From contig OZ020514.1 in NCBI GenBank assembly GCA_963971425.1, positions 43,437,158-43,501,157 on the forward strand: DNA of 64,000 bases, written 5' to 3'. The position numbers and the translations under genes are program-made. The notes beneath the pieces are model-generated. The model was not told the origin of the DNA. It worked only from the letters and a program-made list of their open reading frames with translations, and made no database searches. Source of the stretch: Bryoerythrophyllum caledonicum. Its lineage: Eukaryota; Streptophyta; Bryopsida; Pottiales; Pottiaceae. Positions 25,093 to 35,556 of the stretch are shown one piece after another; within the stretch, counting starts at the first letter, position 1; the number at the start of each line of letters is the position of its first letter.

Positions 25093-25550
25093 TTGATGAA
25101 AAGTAGAAGCATAAGAGGAAAGGCAATGGGGAAGTCTGAGGATTCCTTCCTTGAAACTGCCAAAAAATTAGAGTTTGATAGAGATCACAATGGTGATGAT
25201 GGGGAAAGAAGTACTGAGCTGGCTGGAATTCCAAAATGCTTTGACGCAAACCGTCATGTCCAGGGGAGAACCAATGATCCAGCTGATGCACAAATCAGAG
25301 AGAGGATCCAATTAGAGCTAGATGGGAGAGAACTGACACCCTACTCAAGTACTTAAGTGGATTAGCCATTTTGTTTTTTGGAATGAGTATTTGATGCTTT
25401 GGAAAGAAACTTCGTGAACGCCATGTGATTCGATATGAAGGTGGACTCCTGGGACAAATAGTGAGCGAGAACAGTGTGCCATTGAGGTTTTTAGATGATC
25501 TGTCTAAAGTAAATTTTCCGCTTCCAACTTTGTTTTTCGTCATTTCCACT
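25093..25550 (+). pseudogene. Unrecognised decayed coding segment
   Basis: The frame from 25093 (start of a hydrophilic 87-codon ORF with KLEFDRDHNGDDGERSTELA and ending ELDGRELTPYSST) breaks near 25355. Coding-like sequence continues in another frame with LAILFFGMSI then, after a stop, KLRERHVIRYEGGLLGQIVS and ENSVPLRFLDDLSKVNFPLP to about 25540. Composition and continuity across frames suggest a real but broken gene. I do not recognise the family. It lies 0.8 kb upstream of the ParB-like fragment on the same strand and could be part of the same ancestral gene. Confidence 0.35.
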
Positions 25551-25731
25551 GCTTCGAGTCCGAGAGTTCAGTTCGACTGCAGTCCCTGCTGCACTTTTGA
25601 TACTATGGCGTCTATCGGTATCATTGAAGAGGGTTTTTGTTAGAGGTTCTCCAAGTGTATCCGCACTTGAAGTATGTGTTTCTGAGTGGCTCTAATTCGG
25701 GGTTGCGAATTATCGTGCAGAGCGGCGGTGG

Positions 25732-25815
25732 GTGTGCCGCCGCCAGCACTTTATCCGCCAAGTCCCTGTCGACATTGACAGAGATTTGGCGGATGGGTTG
25801 CCAGCGGCGGCACAC
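25732..25815. repeat. Imperfect hairpin with GTGTGCCGCCGC arms
   Basis: GTGTGCCGCCGC (25732-25743) pairs exactly with GCGGCGGCACAC (25804-25815). Inside, ATCCGCCAA pairs with TTGGCGGAT and TGTC with GACA around the loop GACATTGACA. The 84-nt structure is related to the quasi-palindromic satellite core. Confidence 0.75.
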
Positions 25816-26368
25816 CTGCCATGGCACCCCTTCGTGTTGAGTGAGAAGGGTAGCGGCCGTGGGAGTGCTTCCGCAGGCATACTTCTCTCAAAACCCTGTT
25901 TGTATTGACATGGTCTTGGAGGACCTGGTAAATTTCAACTAAGACTTTGGCAGTCGTGTCAGTATTGACATGGTCTCTAAGGACCTTCTCATTGTCGACA
26001 CAGCCTTTGTTGTCAAAACTTGGATCGTGTTTGGTCTCGGAGGTTGTCCAACCAAGCACTCCACCTTGACTCTAGAGTTTTTGGGCAGGGGTTTTGATGG
26101 TCCTTGTGTCGCCGCAGACGATATCTGTGGAAGTCGTTTGCATATTTTTCGTCCGCGTCATTTGATTTTATCTTAGAACAACCATTGTAAAAATGCAGTG
26201 CCAGTCTAATGTTTTTGTTCAAGGAGACGGAGCAGATACTGAATCGGAGCAGATACTGAAATGGACTCAAAATTCATTGAACTCTGCTTTGCAACCATCA
26301 GGAAATTAGTTGATGTACAGCCGATTCTATCGTGACCCATGATTTCACCACTTACTAACGATTTATTT

Positions 26369-27281
26369 ATGGTAGAGGATGCCGCCACTGAGGATTTGAA
26401 TGATGATGGGGCAGACACTAAGGATGTTGTTGAAGTTTCAAGTCCTATACGTGCTCCATCTGAACCACTATCTGCTTCGGATTTGGAGAAGAAGATGGAT
26501 GATCTTGTTCTATAAGAGACAACAAATACGATTGTTGTACTGGATGGACTTCGATTTCAGCCAAAAGAGAAATCCAAGCTTGACATCCCTCTATGCCGGA
26601 TGATTTGGATGCCCATTGTTCGACCTCACTTGAAGATCAATGTCTTTGAGCTTGGCTCCTATTTTCTGAAAAATGGACACATCGAATGCTCAAGTGTATT
26701 TTATGTTATGACGGGAAATCACGAGGGAAAGACTGTAGATGTCATAGAAGATGTTTTGAAGAGTTGGAGTATGGCGTGGATTGCTGCAAACAAGGCGTTC
26801 GAGGTGAGGTTGAATGCGGACCCGGATTTGAGAGTCTTTTTAAGGAAGATGTTCTATGTCTAGAATGGCAACCATCGGCTGGAGGCATGGCTGCCAATAA
26901 TAACCCGGGACCACGGTGATGACCACCGTTGGCATTATGCGGTGGAGTCCATTCTGCTCAATGTAAATGGATACGTTTGAGTCCTTCTTACTGCGCTTCA
27001 TCTAGTAAACTAGTGAGTATCCTTCTTATTCACACGATGTCTTTCTCTTCTGCATCTATTAAATTAAATGTCTTAATGGCTGGTTGATCCACATATGCAA
27101 GCATAACCAGAAGTCCTTCGTCACGATAAATCTTGTGCACAAGCTCTATCGCATTCAAGAAATGGCGGGGCAGCCTCTGAAGTATTTTGAGAAGCTTGTG
27201 TCAAAGGCGGAAATCAATACTGTGGAAGCAAAGCACAACTACATCAAGCGGACATGGTACACACTCACATTAAATTCGTGA
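26369..27281 (+). pseudogene. ParB/sulfiredoxin-like (GNHR motif) protein remnant
   Basis: From an ATG at 26369 one frame runs to about 27004 with only three stops. It has an acidic N-terminus (EDLNDDGADTKDVVEVSS), then IVVLDGLRFQPKEKSKLD, VMTGNHEGKTVDVIEDVLKS, WSMAWIAANKAFEVRLNADP, a TAG at the codon before NGNHRLEAWLPIITRDHGDD, and HWHYAVES-like sequence. The G-N-H-R core resembles the G-x-H-R motif of ParB/Srx-fold domains, which bind DNA or nucleotides. A GT...AG intron at 27005-27110 would join in phase to 27111-27281 (SFVTINLVHKLYRIQEMAGQ...EAKHNYIKRTWYTLTLNS). Stops: TAA near 26514, TAG near 26862, TGA near 26978. The ParB assignment is by motif only. Confidence 0.45.
27005..27110 (+). 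other. Candidate intron in the ParB-like remnant
   Basis: GTAAAC donor at 27005 and AACCAG acceptor ending at 27110. Removal joins two coding-like segments in the same phase. An alternative donor, GTGAGT at 27013, would break the frame. Confidence 0.45.
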
Positions 27282-27469
27282 ACTCCGTCCTTTATCAAGT
27301 TTGACTACAGATCCATTTACTCTTTCTCAAACTACTGCAATATTTGCTTGAGAGTAGTGGTTTGAGAAAGTGCACGGCTGCCTCCACACAGTGTGCGCTG
27401 GCGCTTTGGCGGATACATGGTGCGGGTGGACGAACCTCTTATCACCGCATGCAGGCAATCGCATCACAA
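27282..27469. other. Noncoding spacer
   Basis: No gene seen between the ParB-like remnant and the satellite monomer. Confidence 0.3.
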
Positions 27470-27682
27470 CATGATGGTGTGCCGGCAGTGGCACATCTCC
27501 TCGGCCAGCTGGGCTAGGGGAGTGAGCGCGGCGCTGAGGAGGTGTGCCACTGACGACATATCCCCATGTGCATGGGCATTGACCTCTGCGCATTGCCTGA
27601 GGGAGAACCTCGCGGCATCTGTCCAAGCGGGAAATGCTGTTGTGTGAGTGGTGAGCAGTGAGCGGTGAGCGGTGAGCAGTAA
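27470..27682. repeat. Single satellite-like monomer plus GTGAGCGGT cluster
   Basis: Sequence from GTGTGCCGGCAGTGGCACAT (about 27478) to about 27640 matches the monomer type of the 62.4-63.4 kb array, including GAGTGAGCGC, GAGGAGGTGTGCC and CCTGAGGG landmarks. It is followed by GTGAGCAGTGAGCGGTGAGC repeats at 27641-27682. Confidence 0.7.
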
Positions 27683-28748
27683 TTTTCTAATTTTTTGATA
27701 GTTATTTTCAAATAGTTCATGACCTATTACCGCATGGTTCAGGTGTAGTTTAGATATTTTTTCAATTCAAATGTTGTGATGGCTCTTGTATCTGCGGGTT
27801 TAGGGCATAAGCTTCAATTTTCAGAGTACCTGTAACACTGTATAGCATGTGCGGTGTATAGTACAATTTGTAACTTGGGACCGGAACTTACCGACTTTAC
27901 TATGCCCCACATGATACAATATGATCCTTTAACAACAAACCCTTGCGTTCTAGAATGTGACTTGGAACCTCTTTGGACATAATCTTTATATATGGCTTAT
28001 TGAACCTCTTTGGATGACCCTATCAGCTCTACAACTACAATACCTTGCTTAAGGTAGATGGAAACATGACTAACTTTGTTCCACAGTCCTTCAGGCATAA
28101 ACTACTTTATGCATCTATTCTACACCATCTTAAATTATTCAATTAATTCTACAAATTGTTCCCATGTTTCTTGAGCATGTGGTTAGTAAAATTTGCAACA
28201 TAGTTAAATGGATCCTCCTAGGCTAATTTGGGGTCAAAATTGTGCAAAATCAAATTTAAACTTACCAAATAGAGGTTGCATGACCTTTGAAATTAGAAAT
28301 ATGGAGGTGAAAATAATGAAGGAGTGCCCACTGTGTCATTAAGATGAAAAGGAGCTTCATAAGGACTTAAAGAGTTATAGACTAGATTTAATTTTTTTTT
28401 TAAAAATAAAAGACGTCAAGAATTAGACAACTCTAGATGTGGAAGTAAAAGTGATTGCCACCAAGTGAAGCTGATTGTAATGTACATATTGTATCACGAC
28501 AAAAAAGCCAACGTCCAAACAGAGCAAGGTTGAAAATGATAATGGGATCATATCATGAGCGATAAGTGTACCCCAAGGGATAGTAGTCATAATATCATTA
28601 GATGAAACAGAACAAATATGTAAAAAAACACTATATGCTGTAACTCGATACGCTCCGAGCTAATGATGTTGTAGAAGCATCAATTTCGGCACTTCTAAGC
28701 TCCCGACAAATCTTCTCCACTAGACTCAATGGCTTCAATGTCCATGAA
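27683..28748. other. AT-rich noncoding
   Basis: No reading frame with coding character on either strand. Confidence 0.4.
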
Positions 28749-30363
28749 CTATAAGCTCCGACGCTTTGGGGATGTTAGGCGACTTGTATCATATTCCACT
28801 AAGTTTGCTGCTAGTTGGTTAGCAATTCCTTCCGCATAGGATGGAAGTTCATAAGATTTTGGTGGGATTGGATAGAACTTTGGCGCACAGAAGAATGGGC
28901 GATGAACTTGGTAGGTCAATGTGCTGCATCTGGAAGTGCCAAAATGTATCATGTTAAAACAAGAAAATTGGTAAGACATGAGCGAAAAAAAAATTCCGTT
29001 CGAAAAGAAATCCTCTGAGCAGACTCACTTACTAAAACGAGATTTCTTCACAATCCTCTCAATGGCGATTGGTTCCCCGTCAATATCATCTGAATTTGTG
29101 ACAAAATCTTTGAGCTCCGCCGAAAGGACTGTGATCTTGCGAATCAGAGGTGCGAGTAGCGCCTCATAGATTTCAGAATCTGCCTTCAATGTCGCAATGT
29201 GGCGGTTTACTTTGCGGCAGGCACGAATGGAAGATCCTGGCGAACAAACGATAAGCGTGAGGAACGGAGAACAAAGGTACGTTTTAAAAAATGATCATAT
29301 AAGGAATTCCAACTCAACAAACATTGTAAAAGAGTGAACTAATCCGTAGCTGCAGTGCAGTCAAGAATAACATCTCCAGGCAAACTCGATGCTTTGTAAA
29401 GCATTTGAATTAAGAAAACTTATTTTTCCCGTGGTCCACGCCATGGCATTATGTTGTTCATCAACTACTCCTCTCGTGAAACGTAATTTTGGAGAATATT
29501 GTCACGGGCCACATCCACCCCATGGCGATCAAGAGCCGGAATTGGCTGAAACGAGAAGTCTGATTTTGGCACCTCAGCGTCGCACCTCACTGCCAAGCAT
29601 ATCTCAAAGCGCATAGTCTGGAACAAGGAACTAGTCGTCAGTTAATTCCTCGAGAGTCTAATAAATCATACAACTTTTGATGAAACTCAGAAGGTTGGTT
29701 TCGGGCTCGAAACTGCTGCTCAAGCTATGTTATCTAAATCAAAATATGGCCCAAAGAAAAAACATTCAGTTCGTTTAATCTGGGTTTGCTAATTATAATC
29801 CAAGGAATTGGTTGCTACACATGAGCTAGAAGCAAGAATTTGATAATGAAGGATACCTTGGATCATTCGCAGCTGCTCATTGATGAACCACTTAATAAAT
29901 ATACCCCGCGCGTAACTTGACACTATACTATCTACCAATTGCAAACGCTAAACTCTAAAGTAAGAAACAAAATTAAAAATTAAGTCATGAAGGTATAGGG
30001 ACTTACAGCTACAGATGGATTTAGAAGAGAAGTAAGGTGGAGCCGGTTCATCCCCCACCACTCCTTCCAAATTTCGAAGCCATACAATTTGCAATATCTA
30101 AGAATGTTTGATTTTGTGGTCAAACGAAAAGGGTGAATAATAATAATAGCACCATTGTCCTGAAGATGCTGATCGGAAAAGTAGAATACATGCTGCAAAC
30201 ATTCCTTGGCATCTTGATTCCATGTTGGGACAAAGGTGGCTAGATTGGATAACCCAAGAACGGGAAGACCTTCCGGCATATCCAAAAGAATCAAATCCAC
30301 ACAAGATATGGTTGCAGATTCTTTGTAATGATAGATTTTGTCATTGGAGTGCTCTAAATGCAT
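28749..30363 (-). pseudogene. Spliced amino-methyltransferase-like gene remnant
   Basis: Four - strand segments read as one split gene. Exon 30363-30007 has CVDLILLDMPEGLPVLGLSN (position of a DPPY-type motif IV), then NGAIIIIHP and YGFEIWKEWWGMNRLHL, ending at a GTAAGT donor. After a 389-nt intron (acceptor TTCCAG) exon 29617-29344 continues in phase: PKSDFSFQPIPALDRHG, then SLPGDVILDCTAAT, a motif I (SAM-binding) candidate. The next donor is AT instead of GT, but exon 29236-29033 (acceptor CGCCAG) joins in phase, giving a Gly-Ser after TAAT and RACRKVNRHIATLKADSEIY. It ends at GTAAGT. The last segment 28949-28749 is one base out of phase. Motif IV before motif I is the order of permuted bacterial amino-methyltransferases. 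Two internal stops (near 29466 and 29433) and the broken donor make it a pseudogene. Catalysis is doubtful: DMPE replaces DPPY. Confidence 0.5.
29618..30006 (-). other. Candidate intron (methyltransferase-like gene)
   Basis: On the - strand GTAAGT opens at 30006 and TTCCAG closes at 29618. The flanking segments join in phase 0. Confidence 0.6.
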
Positions 30364-30447
30364 AGTTGATTATCAATATAGTAGACCATGTTGACTACCG
30401 TGTACTAGCATACAAAGAAATGTGCAAAAAAATCAAATTTTTAATGG

Positions 30448-30600
30448 TGACAAAAGCATGAAGATAAGTTATCGATGCCTTCTACATTCCCTCCAACTTC
30501 AACATCCCCTCCATCACCAAACGTCGGTTGATTTGCTAGAGAAGATTCTCTAGCATTATTGTCCATGCCTACAGGAAGCTGGACAAGACACTCATCTATT
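30448..30600 (-). other. Possible further upstream exon of the methyltransferase-like gene
   Basis: An open - strand frame (ECLVQLPVGMDNNARESS, then an acidic Gly-rich stretch GDGGDVEVGGNVEGIDNL) looks coding in composition and lies just upstream. No domain and no clear splice sites were identified. Confidence 0.25.
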
Positions 30601-31008
30601 AGTCTAGATAACAACAAAGCAAAATAGAATGCAATCGGTTCATGACCACATACGACAAATATAAATTGTGTATTTCAAAGATCTATGTTAATCAAAGTGG
30701 GAGTGCCAACAACAAGCTTTGGGCCCGACTCCAATGCCTTGGACTACTGGCAGGATCAACCAAGTAGCTAGTCCTTTCCATAGTACGGCCCCCTATTATT
30801 CTTTCATGCCTTTCATGCCTTAAGTAACAACATGAAGCCCCAATTTTATTGATCGTTGCTTTAGGTGCTGACCACTGTCATATTTTCCCTCACCACCAAC
30901 TGTGCTCGTAACCCAGGCCAACCCGAACAACACACATCCATCCGAGGACTGATGTCCTACCACGTGGCGCCCCCATAATGTTGCCGCGACACTCAACCGT
31001 CCCCACCG

Positions 31009-31233
31009 TCACCCCCTAAAAAAACACTCACTCTCCCTATCAACTACTTCGAGGAGAATATAAGCCACACTTTCAGGTGTGTGCAATGTGATACTATTCC
31101 GCTGGAAGCTCTTCTTTTTTCTCCCCCATTTATCATTCTTTTGCTTGGTCTTTCGGTGCAACCCTAAGACACCGACACCCTCCGTCTGACGCTGTTCATG
31201 AATTTTGAACTTAGAGTTGGAGAAGGCAACCAA
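31009..31233 (-). CDS. Hypothetical 74-aa ORF
   Basis: Basic, Lys/Arg-rich reading frame (VLGLHRKTKQKNDKWGRKKK) upstream of the methyltransferase-like remnant on the same strand. It could be an N-terminal exon with a nuclear-localisation-like patch or a chance ORF. No family recognised. Confidence 0.2.
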   Translation of the reverse strand: MVAFSNSKFKIHEQRQTEGVGVLGLHRKTKQKNDKWGRKKKSFQRNSITLHTPESVAYILLEVVDRESECFFRG

Positions 31234-31265
31234 GTTCTGGTTCCTTGGTGCATGCTATGGGCCTG

Positions 31266-32620
31266 ACAGTGCTCATAATGTGGTCCAAGCAACAGTGCTC
31301 ATAATGTGGTCCCGGTGAGTGCACGATAGATACCGCCCATTCAAGAACTAGACTTCGCATTCAAGAACTAGTCTTCGCATTCACGTATTAGGCCCGATAC
31401 TCAACCCCGAGACTCCAATACTCGATACTACTAGTTTAGATGTCGATCAACTTCAGCTGCCCTCAGGCACGTCTCGGCGCTAAGCGATAGTTCTCATCGT
31501 ATGGTCCCAATGAGTGCACATAGAACCGAGTCAATGAATTTCTGCGCTCAATCCAGAATTGGACTAGGAACGGGTCCTTGCATTCTGGTATCGGGCCCGA
31601 CACCATTGACTGAAGCTCCGATTCTTAAAACCTCCCATCTAACGGCTTCAATCAACTACTGCTGCCCATGTGCAGGTATCGGCCCCGACACGAAAGCCTC
31701 TAGTTCTCAATCGTGATAAACCACCCCCTTCGCCCCACGACTGTTACAAGATTTCGCGCTTCGTAATCAGATGGTTTTTGAATACCACAACTAACATCGT
31801 TAGACACTCGCTTTGAACTATTCTATGGTGCTCGCCGACCTAAAGAGGGACTTACGTTTATTGCCGGGACAACCTCTAAACACTGCATCCACGTCCCCGC
31901 ACCGGGAGCCCACCAAGACCAGTCCCAAACTATGTGATGATAGCTCTTTAGACTCCTCCGAGTCGACGCCTAGCAACAATTCTCTTAACGTGGTCCCATT
32001 GAATGCACGTTATAACAGAGTCGATGAATTATTGCGCGTGTTCCAGAATTGGACTAGGAATTGGTCCTTGCATTCTGGTATCGAGCTCGACACCATCGAC
32101 TGAGGCTCTGATTCTTGAACCTCCCATCCAACGGCTTCGATCAACTACTACTCCCGTATGCAGGTATGGGCCCCAACACCAATGCCAAAGGTTTACAATT
32201 TTGATCAACCACCTCTCTTTGCCCCACGACTGTTACAAGACTTTGTGCTTCGTGATCAAGTGGTTCGTGAATACCACTACTATCAGCGTTAAACCCTTTC
32301 TTGGAACCATTTACGGTGCTCGTGGCCAACCTCTAAACACCGCATCACAACTTGTGTGATGATAGCTCTTTAGACTGCTCTGAGTCATTGCCAAGCGACA
32401 ATGCTCATAATGTGGTCCTAGTGAGTGCACATTAGAACCACAGTCTCCAGTACAAGACCAGGAATTGGTCCCCGAATTCACGTATCCGGCCCGATACTTG
32501 AACCACAGGCTCCGATTGTGCAACCAACTGTTTAAAATGTCGATCAACTTCAGCTGCCCTCAGGCATGTCTCGGCCCGACCCTATCCTCTCATGGCTCTC
32601 AAAATTGCCTCTATACAATC
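31266..32620. repeat. Degenerate tandem repeat, units of about 420-490 bp
   Basis: Recurring landmarks: GTGGTCCCRNTGARTGCAC-like words at about 31291, 31493, 31981 and 32402; GGACTAGGAAYKGGTCCTTG with CATTCTGGTATCG at about 31561 and 32050; GATGATAGCTCTTTAGACT at 31938 and 32358; CGATCAACTTCAGCTGCCCT at about 31443 and 32535; CCCCACGACTGTTACAAGA at 31732 and 32222. The order of landmarks repeats, so this is tandem duplication with divergence. The small ORFs on it are not convincing genes. Confidence 0.75.
31338..31385. repeat. 20-bp tandem repeat
   Basis: CATTCAAGAACTAGACTTCG at 31338-31357 and CATTCAAGAACTAGTCTTCG at 31358-31377, then a partial third unit. Confidence 0.85.
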
Positions 32621-32639
32621 AGGATATTCAGATCCGACA

Positions 32640-33150
32640 CCATCGTAACTATGACTAATGCAACTAGCAACGCTGCTTGTAAGAGTAGTGTCGGAACCGA
32701 GATAGTAAAACAGTAACATTTCTCCTTAACAATGCTACACGCATGCCCTCAAAAATCACGATTCAAGTTCGTCATCGCTCGTTTCATAATTTATAATGCT
32801 AATGTCGAATTCAAGATCTTACCTCTTCTGCCGAGTTCTGGTCGTCAATCTCTATTTCTTTGTTTTCAGGAATCGCGCTACCCGACTCAAGCTCCATCTT
32901 GTCCTCAATTACACAGGGGATTCAAGTCTGCAATCCAGGGAATACAAACAATAAATGTTGGGGTTTCAAGATACCTAAAACACAACGAGCTCGATTCAAC
33001 GAGTGTATCTATTGGACGTACATGTTGAGCGCTAGTATTTGATTTTGATGAGCTCGACGTCTCACATATCCTCTATTGCCGCCCACGCTGCAAACCAAAG
33101 ACCATAATCAGGAACCCAACAAATGTGACCGTAACCCAACAAATGAAGGA
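32640..33150. other. No gene recognised
   Basis: Short ORFs only. No domain, repeat or regulatory signal that I can support. Confidence 0.3.
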
Positions 33151-33155
33151 CTAAA

Positions 33156-33240
33156 GTTGCAAACCAGAGTCGCTGCAAAGTAGAGTTGCTGCAAACCAGA
33201 GTCGCTGCAAAGCAAGGTCGTAGCAAAGCAGAGTCGCTTC
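33156..33240. repeat. 16-bp minisatellite
   Basis: Five units of the type GCTGCAAACCAGAGTC, with variants GCTGCAAAGTAGAGTT and GTAGCAAAGCAGAGTC, run from 33156 to 33235, then fade into TTCAAACTAG repeats. Confidence 0.85.
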
Positions 33241-33435
33241 AAACTAGTTAGCAACCACTTCAAACTAGTTTTCAAACCGAAACCAAAACAAGGTATGAGT
33301 GAACATTTAGATTGAACCTTGCTAGATCTGCCCAAACCCTAGATCTAGGTGGACTCTATTGGTCTATATCATGACCTAGGTAATTAGCTAGAATCTACCA
33401 AGCTTATGCTCATTCACAAAGTCAATTAGGCGGTT

Positions 33436-33711
33436 TTACACTACAATCATAACACTGTCTCGTTTTAAAAAATAATGGACCGTGATAGCTAGTTCGTCTG
33501 GACTATTGTCAACTTCCATCAAAGAAAATAATCGAATAGGTGCAACCTCTGATCTATCTACACACTTCACACGACTTGGAGTACCCTTACTGGAGTTGCC
33601 CCCTCTTTTCGCCATTGCCAAGCGCAAGTTATAAGGAGTCACAAACTCTTCTCTACTAACAAACTTCTTTTTCCTATCAGTTCGTCTTTTTTTTTCAATG
33701 GTCCTACTCAA
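33436..33711 (-). CDS. Hypothetical 91-aa ORF
   Basis: The reading frame is highly basic at its start (SRTIEKKRRTDRKKKFVSRE) and balanced later (SEVAPIRLFSLMEVDNSPDE). Composition is coding-like, but there is no recognised domain and no neighbour on the same strand to support it. It could be an exon of a gene broken by the repeats around it. Confidence 0.3.
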   Translation of the reverse strand: MSRTIEKKRRTDRKKKFVSREEFVTPYNLRLAMAKRGGNSSKGTPSRVKCVDRSEVAPIRLFSLMEVDNSPDELAITVHYFLKRDSVMIVV

Positions 33712-34267
33712 TTCTCTCTCAGCTCTTGCACACGCTCAAGTGAACATCTCTTGTGCGACTAAACCTCATTGCATCATTTAATTACCTAGCTGTTGAACTA
33801 ATAGCTAAGTTCACCTTATATGTTCAAATTCTACGTCACTTATAGGCATCTATGTTCTTAGTCATAGGATTGATCTCATTCATTAGCCAACAAATATCTG
33901 CTGCTACTTATATTACAGTACTTTGTAATATAAGTGTAATATTCGAGTTATTTCATTAACAAAATCTTCGATAAGATTTTAGATCTAGGCAGTCAAGACA
34001 ATATTGGTACTACATGAGACATGCCTTCAATGATTCGGTGTAGTGGCAGCGTACATGATGGAGAACCTTGGATCCGTCATAATGATGGAGATCATGCGAA
34101 TGGAGCCGCCAAGCGGAGCCGTCATGCATAACTTATTTTCCTACTTCAGAATACTATATTGATACTTGAATGAGCACAACGTAGGATGAAATCCTTATTC
34201 AGTTGATTTTCCAGTTTGTGGCAGGATGTATGAAAATTTTCCTGAAATTGCTTTCCGAATGGGCAAG
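33712..34267. other. Noncoding flank of repeat A
   Basis: AT-rich with no gene. The last five bases before the repeat are GCAAG. Confidence 0.3.
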
Positions 34268-34598
34268 TGTGGGAAGCTGTTCCCACGCGGTTCCGGAAGT
34301 TAACCTTAAAATCCGGCATAAACAAAAAAATTAGTACTAAAAGATTAGTAAAATCAATTAATATAGTAGGAAGATAGAAATTAGAAAATAAGGTATCTAA
34401 GGGGCAGGTTAAGTCCTTAGAAATGGACGGGAATCCCCAAAACAGTTGTCTTATCTCCTTTCTCTCTTCTTTCTTTTATCTCCTCTCTCTCTTCCTCCCT
34501 CTGCTGTTTTCTAAGCCGGTTGCTTCTAAGCATCCGGTAGTAGTTTGAGAGCTCTTGTGAGGTCAGTGCGTGTAGGACGGACTGAAGAAGTAGCCACC

Positions 34599-35556
34599 AT
34601 GGCCGGAGAGCAAGCCGGGAAACAGGAGAGAGTGAAGAGCACTGCCACCGGAGCACCGCCCATCGTGAGGGTGATACCGGAGTACCCGACGGAAGACAAG
34701 CACTTTCACGTCTTGTTCCACTTTCTGGACAAGATGGGATGCTCCGGTCTGATGGAGGCAGCATGGGAAACTAAGGACGAGAAGATAGTGACAGAGTTGA
34801 TCGGCACTCCTGACAACCAGTATAACGGAAGCCTTCGAGCTCACCCGAAGAAGTGGACCCGGTCAGGGTGGAAGCGGACCTACGGCTTCCAGGACAGAGA
34901 CGTCAAGATTGCAGAGCGAAAAGATGACATCGTCAACGGAAAGTTCAACGGACTGGCTGACATGAAGGAAGACTATACGATCCGTGACCTAACCGACCCA
35001 CAAGCCCAGATCGTGATAGGGTTTCTAAACCCTATCTTCCACGCGTAGAAACCGAAGCGTCTGGTATTGAAGTGGGCAACAACCTTTTTGGGAGCGATGC
35101 GGGGCAAGATCACGGTTGACAGGGCATCCTTCATGCAAGACCTGGTGGAGAGGCTGGTTAAAAGCCTCCACCCGAATCGGAAGGCCGGGTCACCCCTTTC
35201 AGCCTACCTAACGCACCTCTACTTCTAGCACGAGCTGTTGAAGCCGGAGGAGCACGACGACTACGAAGAGCTTCCGACCATTCAAAAGTATGGAGGGATG
35301 GAGATCGATTTGGAGGAAGAAGATACGGAGCCACCTCCGGCGTAAACGCCTCCAACGCGGGAGACGAGTCGCTCGGTGCAACCGGGACCGATACCGATGA
35401 GATCTCCACCCACCTGTCTGGACCCGGCCCCAAAAGATCCGGAGGATACGGGGCCTTCGAAGCGATCGGATCGATGCCCGACTCCACATCTCCCGACACA
35501 TACCGAAAGACACAAGGAGGACATCATGGAGCTGCTTCAGCATGTGGCATGGAGGG
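34599..35556 (+). pseudogene. Repeat-A ORF, 5' part (mobile-domain/gag-like)
   Basis: ATG at 34599 in a strong context (GCCACCATGG). Visible blocks: EYPTEDKHFHVLFHFLDKMG, LRAHPKKWTRSGWKRTYGFQ, RDLTDPQAQIVIGFLNPIFH, then after a stop KPKRLVLKWATTFLGAMRGK and SAYLTHLYF. The N-terminal half resembles the helical plant mobile-domain or retroelement ORF type with a NPIFH-like motif, and aligns along its length with copy B. In-frame TAG 35046-35048, TAG 35226-35228 and TAA 35343-35345 interrupt it, but there is no frameshift. The frame runs into the 5' LTR at 35557 and resumes in phase at 51938. Function unknown; a capsid-like role is only an inference. Confidence 0.55.
35552..35556 (+). other. Target-site duplication GAGGG (left)
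   Basis: GAGGG directly before the 5' LTR. The same five bases follow the 3' LTR at 51934-51938. Confidence 0.9.

Noticed and set aside
35158-35543. Minus-strand ORFs of 80-113 codons within repeat A
   Set aside because: Antisense to the conserved repeat-A frame; copy B does not preserve them.
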